Source: Emticicia sp. C21
GTDB taxonomy: Bacteria; Bacteroidota; Bacteroidia; Cytophagales; Spirosomataceae
Length of the DNA: 64,000 nt
Reading direction: 5' to 3'
NCBI RefSeq assembly: GCF_003418935.1
Contig: NZ_QVMT01000009.1
Location: forward strand, 1 to 64,000
Shown here: one piece after another, positions 44,208 to 52,546 of the stretch
Position numbering within the stretch: position 1 is the stretch's first letter
Layout of the letters: every line of letters starts with the position of its first letter
The notes under the pieces: model-generated
Told to the model about the DNA's origin: nothing
The model's database searches: none
Seen by the model: only the letters and a program-made list of their open reading frames with translations
Made by a program: the position numbers and the translations under genes

Positions 44208-47200
44208 TTATGGATTAAACTGGCAAGATTCTATAGAGGTTGCCTGAATATCGTTGGCAACTGTTAAACCCCAACCTGCTCTATCAGAATACAGACCCGA
44301 CAAACCAGTCATAGTCAGGCGCGAATAACCGACACCGCGGGAATCATCAGGGCAAATATTACCACTACCCCCATATTGTCGACTCCCACCCCACTCCCAT
44401 GCTAAATATCCGATACCTTTCTGGTTGCAAACCTGCATGATGGCTAAATAGTCATTAGGAGTAGCATCTAGCGGACAATCTTGTGCTACAGAAAACTCTC
44501 CAACTATCAGACAGATACCTGCGGTGACAGCATTGTTTGCGGCGTTAGTTAGTCTGGTAGTATAATTATCGTTGTTCCAATAGAGATGTGATGAAAAAAT
44601 GAGATTATGATCAGGGTCATTAGCCAGTAAGGTTGGCGCTGCACTAACCAATGCTTCTATATTTTGGCCGCAGTCAGTAGCGTCAATTGTTATCGGGCAT
44701 TTGAGTCCTGCATTTCTTAGGGCTGTGATTGATGGTGTATAAGCATCAACCATTTTTTGCACCACGGCAGGTGTATTTCCTTGCCAATCACTTCCTACTT
44801 CATTGGCAATATTCAGAATCAGATAATTTTCATATTTTTTTAAGACAGCCAGAACATTAGCCGAAGTCCAGTAATTAGTGGCAATCTGAATATTGGCAGG
44901 GGTCAAATTGGCACAGGTTAAATCGTGCAACTCTACCATAGCTATCATTTTACTCGCAACAATATGTTTTATCAAAGTATCCAACACCTTATAATCTCTG
45001 CTATATTCTGTATTGGCACTCCAGGGTAAACGGACTGTATTGGTACCTGATTTTTTGATTTCTTTAATCCTGTTTAAAGTATTCATGCGGTTATTTATGT
45101 CATATTGCCAGTAACCCCCAAAATTTACCCCTCTTATAATAAAATCCGTTCCGCACTTATTCTTGATTTTTGTACCCTGCACCGTTAAGTACGGCACTCC
45201 GGTTCCATTAGTACACCCACCCATTTGGGCAGTAAATACAGCCCCTGTATTTATCTGAAATCCCGGACTTAATGTAATTGCTTTACCTGCCTGAAAAGTA
45301 ATGCTTGCCGTACTACCAATTGAGGTTCTGATATAGGCAGGATCGTTTGAAGCAACGTTATTCAGCACCGTTCTGACAGAGTTTGAAGCGCTCAATGTTA
45401 CCATTCCGGAAATCGTATTCGATGGATAATCATTCCCTGAAACAATTAAATTTTCAACACAAGGACTACCCACAATGAATTTTACTGTAGCTGTTTTGCT
45501 AAAAGTCAAATCATCAGTCAAATGATACATAAGACTATCAGTACCAATGAACCCATTAGCTGGTGTGTAAGTGAATACTCCGGTTGGGCGCCCCATAGAC
45601 ATTTGCCAGACAACTGTACCGTGTTGCACTCCCAATACTTCGTAAGGAAAAGGAAGAGTAGCTTCCGTATCATTGTCTTTAACATTTCCGCTTACGGCTG
45701 TATTGACATTTGTCGAAAAAGTATCATCAGCAGCAAATTGTCTCAATAAAACTAAATATCTGGAATTGATACAAGACGATGCATTTGTGCAACTTACTTC
45801 AATATACATCATATTATAGTCACCACTATTATCGGCTGTTAATGTAATAGAATTAGTATTGGCAGCAGAAGACCCATAAGTCCATTGCAATGTGCCTGTG
45901 CAATTCGTAACTGATAATGTTACTGTCTGACCAGCATGAATATAGATATTATCATTCCCTACATTGTTTTCAATTGGTAGTGTTGAAGTAAGATTAACTG
46001 CCGGATTAGGGTTAACAGTAATTGTTACTTCATTCGATGGGTTTGAATAATTTGGAGCAATTGTACATACGGCTGTATAAGTAGTTGTTGTAGTAGGATA
46101 AACATAAATAGATGTACCCGACTGACCACTACTCCATGTTATTACTCCGCCCATACAACCTGTCGCCGTTAGATTGCTTGCGTCTCCCTCGCAAATAGTA
46201 AGCGGGTTACCGGCAATAACAGGTGGTGTTATTCCTCCACCATTATTTACCGTGACGGTTACATTAGTTCCAGCCGACTGACAATTGATGCCAAATGTAC
46301 AATAGGCAGTATAAGTAGTAGTTGGCAGTGGAGAAACTGAAATAGCGCTTGTTGTTGCTCCAGTATTCCATTTTACACCATAACCGCTTGTGCAGGTTGC
46401 TGTAAGCGTTGTACTTTGCCCGGCATTGATAGTAATACTGCTTGGTGAAACATTTGGTACAGGATTAGTATAAGTAGTTAACTGATAATCTTTTACGAAA
46501 TTCCAGATTGCTAACGAGCCATTGATACCTCCGGTTTGTGCAGTTGTTGGCCAGGTATGTCCCATGCCTCTGATAATCATCATCGATAATTCTTTGTTGG
46601 CACCCCCTCCCGGACAAAAAGTAAGTTTATCAACTGTTGTATTACCGGAAGTAAAGTAAGTACCGGTAAAGTTTCCGGGTTCATTGTTGCATCCTTTATG
46701 AGAAAGTGGAAACATTGGCCAAATCCATTGATTATTGAGGCTGGGAGGTGTAGCTGGATATGGATTCGGAAGATTAGTGCCTGCAAACTGAGTACCAGAC
46801 GTTACATCGGCAGTACCATGCACGTGCATTAATGGTATTTTGGGCGTATTCACATTGTTGATAATGTTTTGCCATACATCAGTACCTGAATAATCCTGCG
46901 GAAAACCTGCCACCGGTGCAAAAGCGGCAAAGGCATTGAATAATTTCGCAGAAGCAAAATAGGTCATATTCGATCCACTTGAAATGCCTGTGGCATAAAC
47001 TCTGTTTTTGTTGATCCCATAGTTAGTATGCAGATAATTGATTATGGCCAACATGAATGTTGAATCAACCTGTCCATTCAGATAGGCAGGCTGGTCAATC
47101 CGATAACTAAAATAGGATTGTCCTGATAATTTATCCGGATAGACGGCAATAAAATTATTTGCATCTGCTAAGGGACTAAAACCTGTTGTAGCTTCTATTC

Positions 47201-48626
47201 CTGCTCCTGTGCCACCATCACCATGAAAAACCATCAATACTGGTAGGTTACAATCAGGATTGGCAGAAGGTAAATGAAATCTGAAAGTACGACTATCGGT
47301 TCTCGTACTTCCAGTCGTAGTTGGCGTTACTACTGATATAGTAGCATTCTGGCTTATACCTCCTCCACCATTGACAGTTATAGTTACACTGGTTCCGGAA
47401 CTTTGGCAAGTTCCACCCCGGACACAATAAACTGTATAAGTGGCATTACTAGTAAGTGTAGGAGTTGTAAAATTAGGAGTAGTTGCCATTTGAGTAGCCC
47501 CATGCTTCCATAAATAAGTTTGGTCAGCTGCACAATTAGTGGCAGTGAGATTAGCATTCTGTCCGGAGTTAATAGTAGTGCCATTAGCAGTTGGGTTGCC
47601 GGGAGTTGGTAATAATGTACATGGTATAATAGCAGATTGGCCGTTTCCCGGAAAAACTTGTGCAAAAGTAGTTACAGCAAAAGTTGGTGTACCATTAGTT
47701 GGTAAAAACTCGTACTGAAATGTATTTCCTCCATTTACCTGATTATTAATATAGATTTTTTTTGAATAAAGTTCATCATAAACCATCCCACCTAATTGTT
47801 GACCGCTTGCTGATACGGCCCAGGTATTAGCATCAGTTCCTCCTGTTAAGTTTTTTGCAGTATAATTAGCTGCATTGATTTCAGAAAGTATGGTTGTAAC
47901 TGGCGAACTATTAATTCTTACTGCATAATTATTATTGTTATTGGCTATCCAGATATTTCCAGAAGCATCTCTCACTACCCCTTCTGGTGCTTGTAAGTAA
48001 TTGGCTGAGACGGTTACAGGCTTAACAAAAGCCGCGGGTGTAGAAGTAGTAAGATAAGAAGTACTAGTGGGAAAATCTGATAATCGACAAACCGCTAAAC
48101 TATTGAGACTATAACTTGCGGCCCAAAGGGTGCTGGAAGCGTTATCAAACATTAAACCTCCTAAAACATAACTGCCATTACTAAAAAATCTTACTGTAAC
48201 CTTATTTGCTGAACTATACACACCTGCATTCGGCATAAACTTAGTGACGGTTCCGTCCATATTTGCCGAATAAATATTTCCATTGGCATCTGCCACCACT
48301 TGAAACGTCTGTTGATTATTGATCAGTATAACCGGAGCATCGGATGCAAATATACCTGAAGAAAAACTTACATTTTTGTACCATATAATCCCATGTCCAC
48401 TGGCTGCGTTATCATCATAAGCTACAAACATATTATTTCCCGAGAAACAAACCCCGTTGGCTCCGTGTCCTACCGGTAAAGTCTGACTCACTCCATTCAA
48501 ATAAAATTTGATATTTCCTGTGGCAGGATTAAATGTATTGGTAGTGCTGGAGAAATTGGGTACAGCAATGTTGGTCTGAGCATACACCTGCTGCATGATA
48601 AGCAACAGAAGTAAAATTTTTTTCAT
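44208..48626 (-). CDS. Secreted multidomain protein: esterase plus GH5 glycosidase
   Basis: A 1472-residue exported protein. In order: signal peptide ending at VYAQ (17); beta-propeller-like region (about 20-340); Ig-like module (345-425); PHB-depolymerase/feruloyl-esterase-like domain (430-730) with Ser549 in GISSG, HVHGTAD and GMGHTWP; two more Ig-like modules (735-890); cadherin-like region near 985-1080; a 3-coathanger stack module (about 1085-1165, ITLSPGFQINTGAVFTA); and a C-terminal GH5 catalytic domain (1170-1465) with acid/base Glu1276 (NEVGSDW) and nucleophile Glu1377 (VGEFSV). No T9SS tail is obvious. A plant-polysaccharide role such as mannan or decorated xylan is inferred. The LytTR regulator gene ends 1 bp upstream. 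Confidence 0.9.
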   Translation of the reverse strand: MKKILLLLLIMQQVYAQTNIAVPNFSSTTNTFNPATGNIKFYLNGVSQTLPVGHGANGVCFSGNNMFVAYDDNAASGHGIIWYKNVSFSSGIFASDAPVILINNQQTFQVVADANGNIYSANMDGTVTKFMPNAGVYSSANKVTVRFFSNGSYVLGGLMFDNASSTLWAASYSLNSLAVCRLSDFPTSTSYLTTSTPAAFVKPVTVSANYLQAPEGVVRDASGNIWIANNNNNYAVRINSSPVTTILSEINAANYTAKNLTGGTDANTWAVSASGQQLGGMVYDELYSKKIYINNQVNGGNTFQYEFLPTNGTPTFAVTTFAQVFPGNGQSAIIPCTLLPTPGNPTANGTTINSGQNANLTATNCAADQTYLWKHGATQMATTPNFTTPTLTSNATYTVYCVRGGTCQSSGTSVTITVNGGGGISQNATISVVTPTTTGSTRTDSRTFRFHLPSANPDCNLPVLMVFHGDGGTGAGIEATTGFSPLADANNFIAVYPDKLSGQSYFSYRIDQPAYLNGQVDSTFMLAIINYLHTNYGINKNRVYATGISSGSNMTYFASAKLFNAFAAFAPVAGFPQDYSGTDVWQNIINNVNTPKIPLMHVHGTADVTSGTQFAGTNLPNPYPATPPSLNNQWIWPMFPLSHKGCNNEPGNFTGTYFTSGNTTVDKLTFCPGGGANKELSMMIIRGMGHTWPTTAQTGGINGSLAIWNFVKDYQLTTYTNPVPNVSPSSITINAGQSTTLTATCTSGYGVKWNTGATTSAISVSPLPTTTYTAYCTFGINCQSAGTNVTVTVNNGGGITPPVIAGNPLTICEGDASNLTATGCMGGVITWSSGQSGTSIYVYPTTTTTYTAVCTIAPNYSNPSNEVTITVNPNPAVNLTSTLPIENNVGNDNIYIHAGQTVTLSVTNCTGTLQWTYGSSAANTNSITLTADNSGDYNMMYIEVSCTNASSCINSRYLVLLRQFAADDTFSTNVNTAVSGNVKDNDTEATLPFPYEVLGVQHGTVVWQMSMGRPTGVFTYTPANGFIGTDSLMYHLTDDLTFSKTATVKFIVGSPCVENLIVSGNDYPSNTISGMVTLSASNSVRTVLNNVASNDPAYIRTSIGSTASITFQAGKAITLSPGFQINTGAVFTAQMGGCTNGTGVPYLTVQGTKIKNKCGTDFIIRGVNFGGYWQYDINNRMNTLNRIKEIKKSGTNTVRLPWSANTEYSRDYKVLDTLIKHIVASKMIAMVELHDLTCANLTPANIQIATNYWTSANVLAVLKKYENYLILNIANEVGSDWQGNTPAVVQKMVDAYTPSITALRNAGLKCPITIDATDCGQNIEALVSAAPTLLANDPDHNLIFSSHLYWNNDNYTTRLTNAANNAVTAGICLIVGEFSVAQDCPLDATPNDYLAIMQVCNQKGIGYLAWEWGGSRQYGGSGNICPDDSRGVGYSRLTMTGLSGLYSDRAGWGLTVANDIQATSIESCQFNP

Positions 48627-48627
48627 T

Positions 48628-48972
48628 TTATTTTTTGTTAAATGGATTAAAGTGTTGATTTAGAAAGGAATAAAAGGCTGTTTTTCTTCTTCTTGAAATA
48701 GATACTTCTTGTTGGTTCACCATAATTACTTTCCCTGCATTCATCTCTTGCATATTAACATATGTCAGGTTAACCATATGTGAGCGGTCAAGCCTATAGA
48801 AGGCGTTTGTCAGGAGAAATCTTTGTTCTAGAACCTTTAGAGTGGTAGCTACAACAAGCATTCTACCATTACGTAAGTATAATTGTGTATAGTTGTGATC
48901 TGCCTTTAACAAAAGCACATTTTCAGGATCAACACTCATTCTGCCACCAATGGCTATTTTTTCTATTTTCAT
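48628..48972 (-). CDS. Stand-alone LytTR DNA-binding protein
   Basis: A 114-residue protein that is essentially one LytTR domain: VLLLKADHNYTQLYLRNGR near 19-37, LEQRFLLTNAFYRLDRSHMVNL and EVSISRRRK. There is no receiver domain, so it is not itself a response regulator. It is third in a minus-strand unit of four genes and its stop lies 1 bp from the start of the esterase/GH5 gene, so it is likely to regulate this locus. How it senses a signal is unknown. Confidence 0.88.
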   Translation of the reverse strand: MKIEKIAIGGRMSVDPENVLLLKADHNYTQLYLRNGRMLVVATTLKVLEQRFLLTNAFYRLDRSHMVNLTYVNMQEMNAGKVIMVNQQEVSISRRRKTAFYSFLNQHFNPFNKK

Positions 48973-49002
48973 GGACTTAATAATTAATGTTTATTTTTTA
49001 CT

Positions 49003-50037
49003 TTATTTTTTAGCCGATAAATCTATATAAGTATAAATTTCTTCTCCTGAATAATTTGTACCGTTCCATTTTCCTGAATAGGTCTTTTTAGCAGGAAATC
49101 CCTTCTCATTAAACTGGTAATTATTTGTGTAATTATGATCAGCAGAACTCTCAGACCCATTGGGTTGTATATAAACTATTCTGGTATTCAATACATTATT
49201 CGAATAATTGCCATTGGAATTGACATATTTAGGCCAACCTTTGAAGAATGAAGTTGGATTTGCTAAATACGTTGCCTTTTGTGAATCAAAAGTCTGTTCA
49301 GTGTAAGAATACTGTTTACCAGATTCCCATCTTTCAGTTTTTATCAGATGATCTGCCGCATCATATTTATAAAAATTGGTGCTTGTACCATATTTATTTT
49401 GAACTATGAGTCCATTACTGTAAGTATCATATTCCATCTCAGGTCCGTTGCCTGACTGATAAACCTTTTTGGTTATTTTTCCACCACTTAGAAATGTAGT
49501 AGACTTACTTGTTCCACTTGATGAGCTCACACTTTCCTGTAAAATCTGGGTTAGACTCCCTTTCGAATCATAGGTATAACTGGTCGTTGTCTGATAAGTG
49601 GATATTTCCTTTTTACCAGTTGCAAAAGTGGTTCGTTCGTAAGTATTGTTTGAAACTTCCTGACTTAAGCGGCCTTTCTGATAAGTATACTGAATATTAG
49701 TAGTTGAAATATCTCTAGTATCCTTTCCGCCAGAGTTCATATCACTTTTTGCACTAGTTACAAATCCATCTTCATTGTATGAGTAGGTTGTAGTGGATAA
49801 ACCATTCGATTCATCTGAAGTACTTTTGTTTTTTGAACTTGTAATACTTCGGAAAAGTTGGTTATTGGTATTGTACTCATAATTAACCACATAATTGTTG
49901 CTAACCCAACCACCACCGGTTGAATTTTGAGTACTACTTGCCAGCAAATATGTTGGTTGCTCATTCTCTGGGTCAATGTTTTTTGAGCAGCTTGACAAAG
50001 TGGCAAGCGAACAGATAATCAATACTAGTTTTTTCAT
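49003..50037 (-). CDS. YD-repeat-like lipoprotein
   Basis: A 344-residue lipoprotein with lipobox LSSC (Cys17). The mature part is a run of degenerate YD/RHS-like strands: YEYNTNNQLFRSI, YSYNEDGFVTSA, YTYQKGRLSQEV, YTYDSKGSLTQIL and similar, rich in Ser, Thr, Tyr and Asn. It probably forms a beta-rich surface or periplasmic structure. It lies 30 bp upstream of the LytTR gene and 27 bp downstream of the next lipoprotein gene, in one operon. Function unknown. Confidence 0.8.
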   Translation of the reverse strand: MKKLVLIICSLATLSSCSKNIDPENEQPTYLLASSTQNSTGGGWVSNNYVVNYEYNTNNQLFRSITSSKNKSTSDESNGLSTTTYSYNEDGFVTSAKSDMNSGGKDTRDISTTNIQYTYQKGRLSQEVSNNTYERTTFATGKKEISTYQTTTSYTYDSKGSLTQILQESVSSSSGTSKSTTFLSGGKITKKVYQSGNGPEMEYDTYSNGLIVQNKYGTSTNFYKYDAADHLIKTERWESGKQYSYTEQTFDSQKATYLANPTSFFKGWPKYVNSNGNYSNNVLNTRIVYIQPNGSESSADHNYTNNYQFNEKGFPAKKTYSGKWNGTNYSGEEIYTYIDLSAKK

Positions 50038-50064
50038 GGCTTTATTATATTTATTTGACTACTT

Positions 50065-50919
50065 TTACTTACCTGACTGATAAATAGAATACAGTAACGC
50101 CTTAGCTATACGTTTAGCCTCTTTCTCACAGATATGTCCCTGCCCTTCCGGAGCATCAACCCCTTGTTCCTTACTTGGGCAACCAGCCGTTGAGCGATAT
50201 TGATCACATATCCGCCAGAAATTGCCAAGCTTACATTGGCCATTATCCGATTCGAGTTCCTGTAATTCAAAAATTATGTCTTTATCTTTAAAACTTGATT
50301 TCATCCAGTCAGCTATTTTCATTTTTGCTGCATTTCCATCATCTTTTGTTACGATATAAATAAGTGGAGGGGTAACATGTATGAATTTTAAACCGGGAAT
50401 TTGCATGCGTAAATCATCAATCATTTGCTTGTAGGCAGTTTTCACTAGCTCAATATTAGTATCATTAATATCTGCATAGCCAAATTTGAAAATCGCTATC
50501 TTAATAATAGATTTATGAGTCAGGGCCATTTCTTTAAATTCTTTCAGCTTCTCCATCGGATTTCCGTTAGAAACACTAAATACATTACCACTTAAACCTT
50601 TGTCAGGTTTCTCGTTTCGGTCAAAATATTCGAATTTAAATCCATTAGCATTGGCACCATCTTCCAGGTCTCCTCCAACAGATTGATGCATAAAGATGGT
50701 GTTCCACAATTTTATCTTATTTCTCTCCTCTGTTGATAATTTATCCCAGGCATCAATGCCAGCAATGCCTACTATACCTGGTTGCCCATTTCCCAAATTT
50801 GTATTTGTAGCGGGAGGATTATTATTAACATTAGGATTTTCATCCATCTCGTTTTTACAACTCCAGAAGAAAAGAGCTGCCAACAACATTGCATAAAGAA
50901 GATTATAGAAAGTTTTCAT
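50065..50919 (-). CDS. Lipoprotein of unknown function, SGNH-like features
   Basis: A 284-residue lipoprotein with lipobox FWSC (about Cys21) and a short Asn/Pro-rich linker. The domain from about 65 contains IFMHQSVGGDLEDG, IAIFKFGYADIND and KFIHVTPPLIYI, which resemble strand-loop blocks of SGNH/GDSL-type folds. The usual first serine motif is altered (HQSVGG), so I do not claim an enzyme. Six or so cysteines in the last 60 residues may form disulfides. It is the first gene of the LytTR/GH5 operon. Confidence 0.7.
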   Translation of the reverse strand: MKTFYNLLYAMLLAALFFWSCKNEMDENPNVNNNPPATNTNLGNGQPGIVGIAGIDAWDKLSTEERNKIKLWNTIFMHQSVGGDLEDGANANGFKFEYFDRNEKPDKGLSGNVFSVSNGNPMEKLKEFKEMALTHKSIIKIAIFKFGYADINDTNIELVKTAYKQMIDDLRMQIPGLKFIHVTPPLIYIVTKDDGNAAKMKIADWMKSSFKDKDIIFELQELESDNGQCKLGNFWRICDQYRSTAGCPSKEQGVDAPEGQGHICEKEAKRIAKALLYSIYQSGK

Positions 50920-51064
50920 GGAACTATATTATTAGCAGCTAATGCCAGATAAATACAAGTCCTTAATCCTATACGCATCCAATACTCTATCATGCGGGTT
51001 TACCACATGAAAAAGGAATAGAATAAACAGTATTTAGTGTTTCATAGCTGATTTAAATATCAGT

Positions 51065-51077
51065 TACAAATTTTGTA
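51065..51077. promoter_or_regulatory. Candidate operator palindrome upstream of the lipoprotein/LytTR operon
   Basis: TACAAA-T-TTTGTA is a perfect 13-nt inverted repeat about 145 bp upstream of the operon start, between it and the LuxR-type gene. A second short repeat, CTGAT and ATCAG, lies beside it. Binding partner unknown. Confidence 0.25.
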
Positions 51078-51126
51078 GAAAAACAGATATGAGTAAATAG
51101 CATAAAAGTGTTACGTGGTGATAACA

Positions 51127-51756
51127 TCATTTAACCAATTTTTCACGAAAAGCTTTGGAAACAGCTTCTGTAGCAGATTGGACGTGGAGTTTTTGATAGA
51201 TATTCTGTAGATGTCGGCGAACGGTCTCTATAGAGATTTTAGTTGACGCAGCAATCAATTTATAAGAATTGCCATAAGAAAGCAATTGGAGAATTTCTCT
51301 TTCTCTTTCGGTAAGATCGTACTCTTTGGTTGATTCGGTTTGATGAAAAGCCTGTAACACTTGTCTGGCTATAGCCGGTGACATGGGTGCGCCCCCATTT
51401 TGAACATCTTTGATTGCCTGGATGAGCATGGTTGCGGAATCCCGCTTCAATATATAACCATCAGCGCCTCGTTTCAGGCATTCAAATAAACGTTTATCAT
51501 CATCAAATACGGTATGCATCAAAACTTTTATCCCTTTATTTGCCTGTTTGACTTGGAGCACACCGTCTAATCCATTGACTTCAGGCATGTCAATATCCAT
51601 TACAATTACATCAGGTTGTTCTTTACTAATGTCATCCAAAACATTAAGGCAATTCTGGTGAACTCCTGTTACTTCAAAACCCTCAGTATTTTCTAGCATC
51701 ATCATAACTAATTCGCTTAGGCGTAGATTATCTTCATATATGGATACTTTAGTCAT
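51127..51756 (-). CDS. NarL/LuxR-type response regulator
   Basis: A 209-residue two-component regulator started at ATG 51756; the longer reading to 51774 begins with GTG. The receiver domain (about 1-120) has the acidic pair YEDN, the phosphorylatable aspartate in DVIVMDIDMPEVNG, the MHTVFDD threonine region and ILKRDS lysine. The C-terminal LuxR HTH has DLTEREREILQLLSYGNSYKLIA and STKISIETVRRHLQNIYQKL. No histidine kinase gene is adjacent. It could control the operon at 44.2-50.9 kb, but that is only positional inference. Confidence 0.93.
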   Translation of the reverse strand: MTKVSIYEDNLRLSELVMMMLENTEGFEVTGVHQNCLNVLDDISKEQPDVIVMDIDMPEVNGLDGVLQVKQANKGIKVLMHTVFDDDKRLFECLKRGADGYILKRDSATMLIQAIKDVQNGGAPMSPAIARQVLQAFHQTESTKEYDLTEREREILQLLSYGNSYKLIAASTKISIETVRRHLQNIYQKLHVQSATEAVSKAFREKLVK

Positions 51757-52076
51757 GGTTAGTTTTGTTTTCACAGGTCAGTCAATCACGGTAGCGATGA
51801 ATTTGTTAATTCTCTGAACAAATGAAGTAGATAAAATTCATTTTTGCAATAACACTTTCGGGTTATTTCTTAGTTTAGAATTGATTTGTTTAGGCTTATT
51901 CCTTCCCTTTAAATGTATTTTTTTGTTGAACCTGCATCAAATGATGAAAGCCTAAATAAGAGTCATTCGCATGAGTAATAGCGCAGCAGTCTAATTATAC
52001 TAAAAATCTACCTAAACACTTTGAAAACACAAACTTACATCGGAAATTTATTGGAGTGTGCATGAGTATCTGTCAC
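51757..52076. other. Intergenic DNA left of the repeat array, no gene seen
   Basis: AT-rich upstream region of the response regulator gene, without a credible reading frame. At its right end ACTTTGAAAACA (from 52018) and about 28 following bases resemble 40261-40300 in the other repeat locus, so the homologous block extends beyond the repeats themselves. Confidence 0.5.
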
Positions 52077-52375
52077 TAAAACGGAATCAGAAAAAAAGCA
52101 ATATGGTAAGAACATTTTTGAACGAGAACAGAGAGCGTTGCAGTATTAGCCAAGAAAACGAACCCAGAAAAGGTGAACAATACGGTGGGAACCTTTTTGA
52201 AATAGAACAGAGAGCATTGCATGTACCATACAAGAAAACGAACCCAGAAGAGGTAAACTATATGGTGGCAACCTTTTTGAAAGGGAACAGAGAGATTTTC
52301 AGATCCAAGCCACGAAAGCGAAGCCAGAAAAGGTTACCAATATGATGGGAACCTTTTTGGGCGAGAGTGATATGT
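52077..52375 (+). repeat. Tandem array of four 77-80 bp hairpin repeats (locus B)
   Basis: Four units begin near 52078, 52155, 52235 and 52315, with periods 77, 80 and 80 bp. Each has about 58 conserved bases (AAAACGAACCCAGAAAAGGT, then ATATGGTGGGAACCTTTTTG, then GAACAGAGAG) and about 20 variable bases. Three units can fold AAAAGGT with ACCTTTT followed by a T run, like a terminator; the first is damaged. In one frame the core reads PEKVxNMVGTFL, but stops and frameshifts interrupt it, so no intact protein is encoded now. Related copies lie at 40445-40690. Confidence 0.85.
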
Positions 52376-52512
52376 TTAAAGATTTTAAAGTAATGAAAAT
52401 CTTAGACAACCTCTTTATCTCAATTTTAATGATTTTTAACTGATTACTCTACAAACTATCGAGTTCTGTCTAAATCTAAGTACTCGTTTTAAACCATCTG
52501 AAAATTGTTTTG
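52376..52512. other. Short gap after the repeat array, no gene seen
   Basis: AT-rich sequence between the last repeat and the M28 peptidase promoter. I see no gene or convincing structure. Confidence 0.5.
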
Positions 52513-52520
52513 TATTTTTG
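52513..52520 (+). promoter_or_regulatory. Promoter -7 element of the M28 peptidase gene
   Basis: TATTTTTG matches TAnnTTTG and lies 26 bp before ATG 52547. A TTTT at 52487-52490 is a weak -33 candidate. Confidence 0.45.
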
Positions 52521-52546
52521 TTAAACATCTAATCTAAACATTGTTC

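Noticed and set aside
45522-45749. Open frame opposite the esterase/GH5 gene
   Set aside because: It lies wholly within a well-supported gene on the other strand and has no recognisable protein features; the other antisense frames in the window were dropped for the same reason.
52058-52345. A 95-codon open frame across the repeat array
   Set aside because: It crosses units in different frames, shows no consistent protein pattern, and is better explained by the repeats themselves.
52077-52375. CRISPR array
   Set aside because: Repeats are too long and diverged, variable parts are only about 20 bp, and there are no cas genes.
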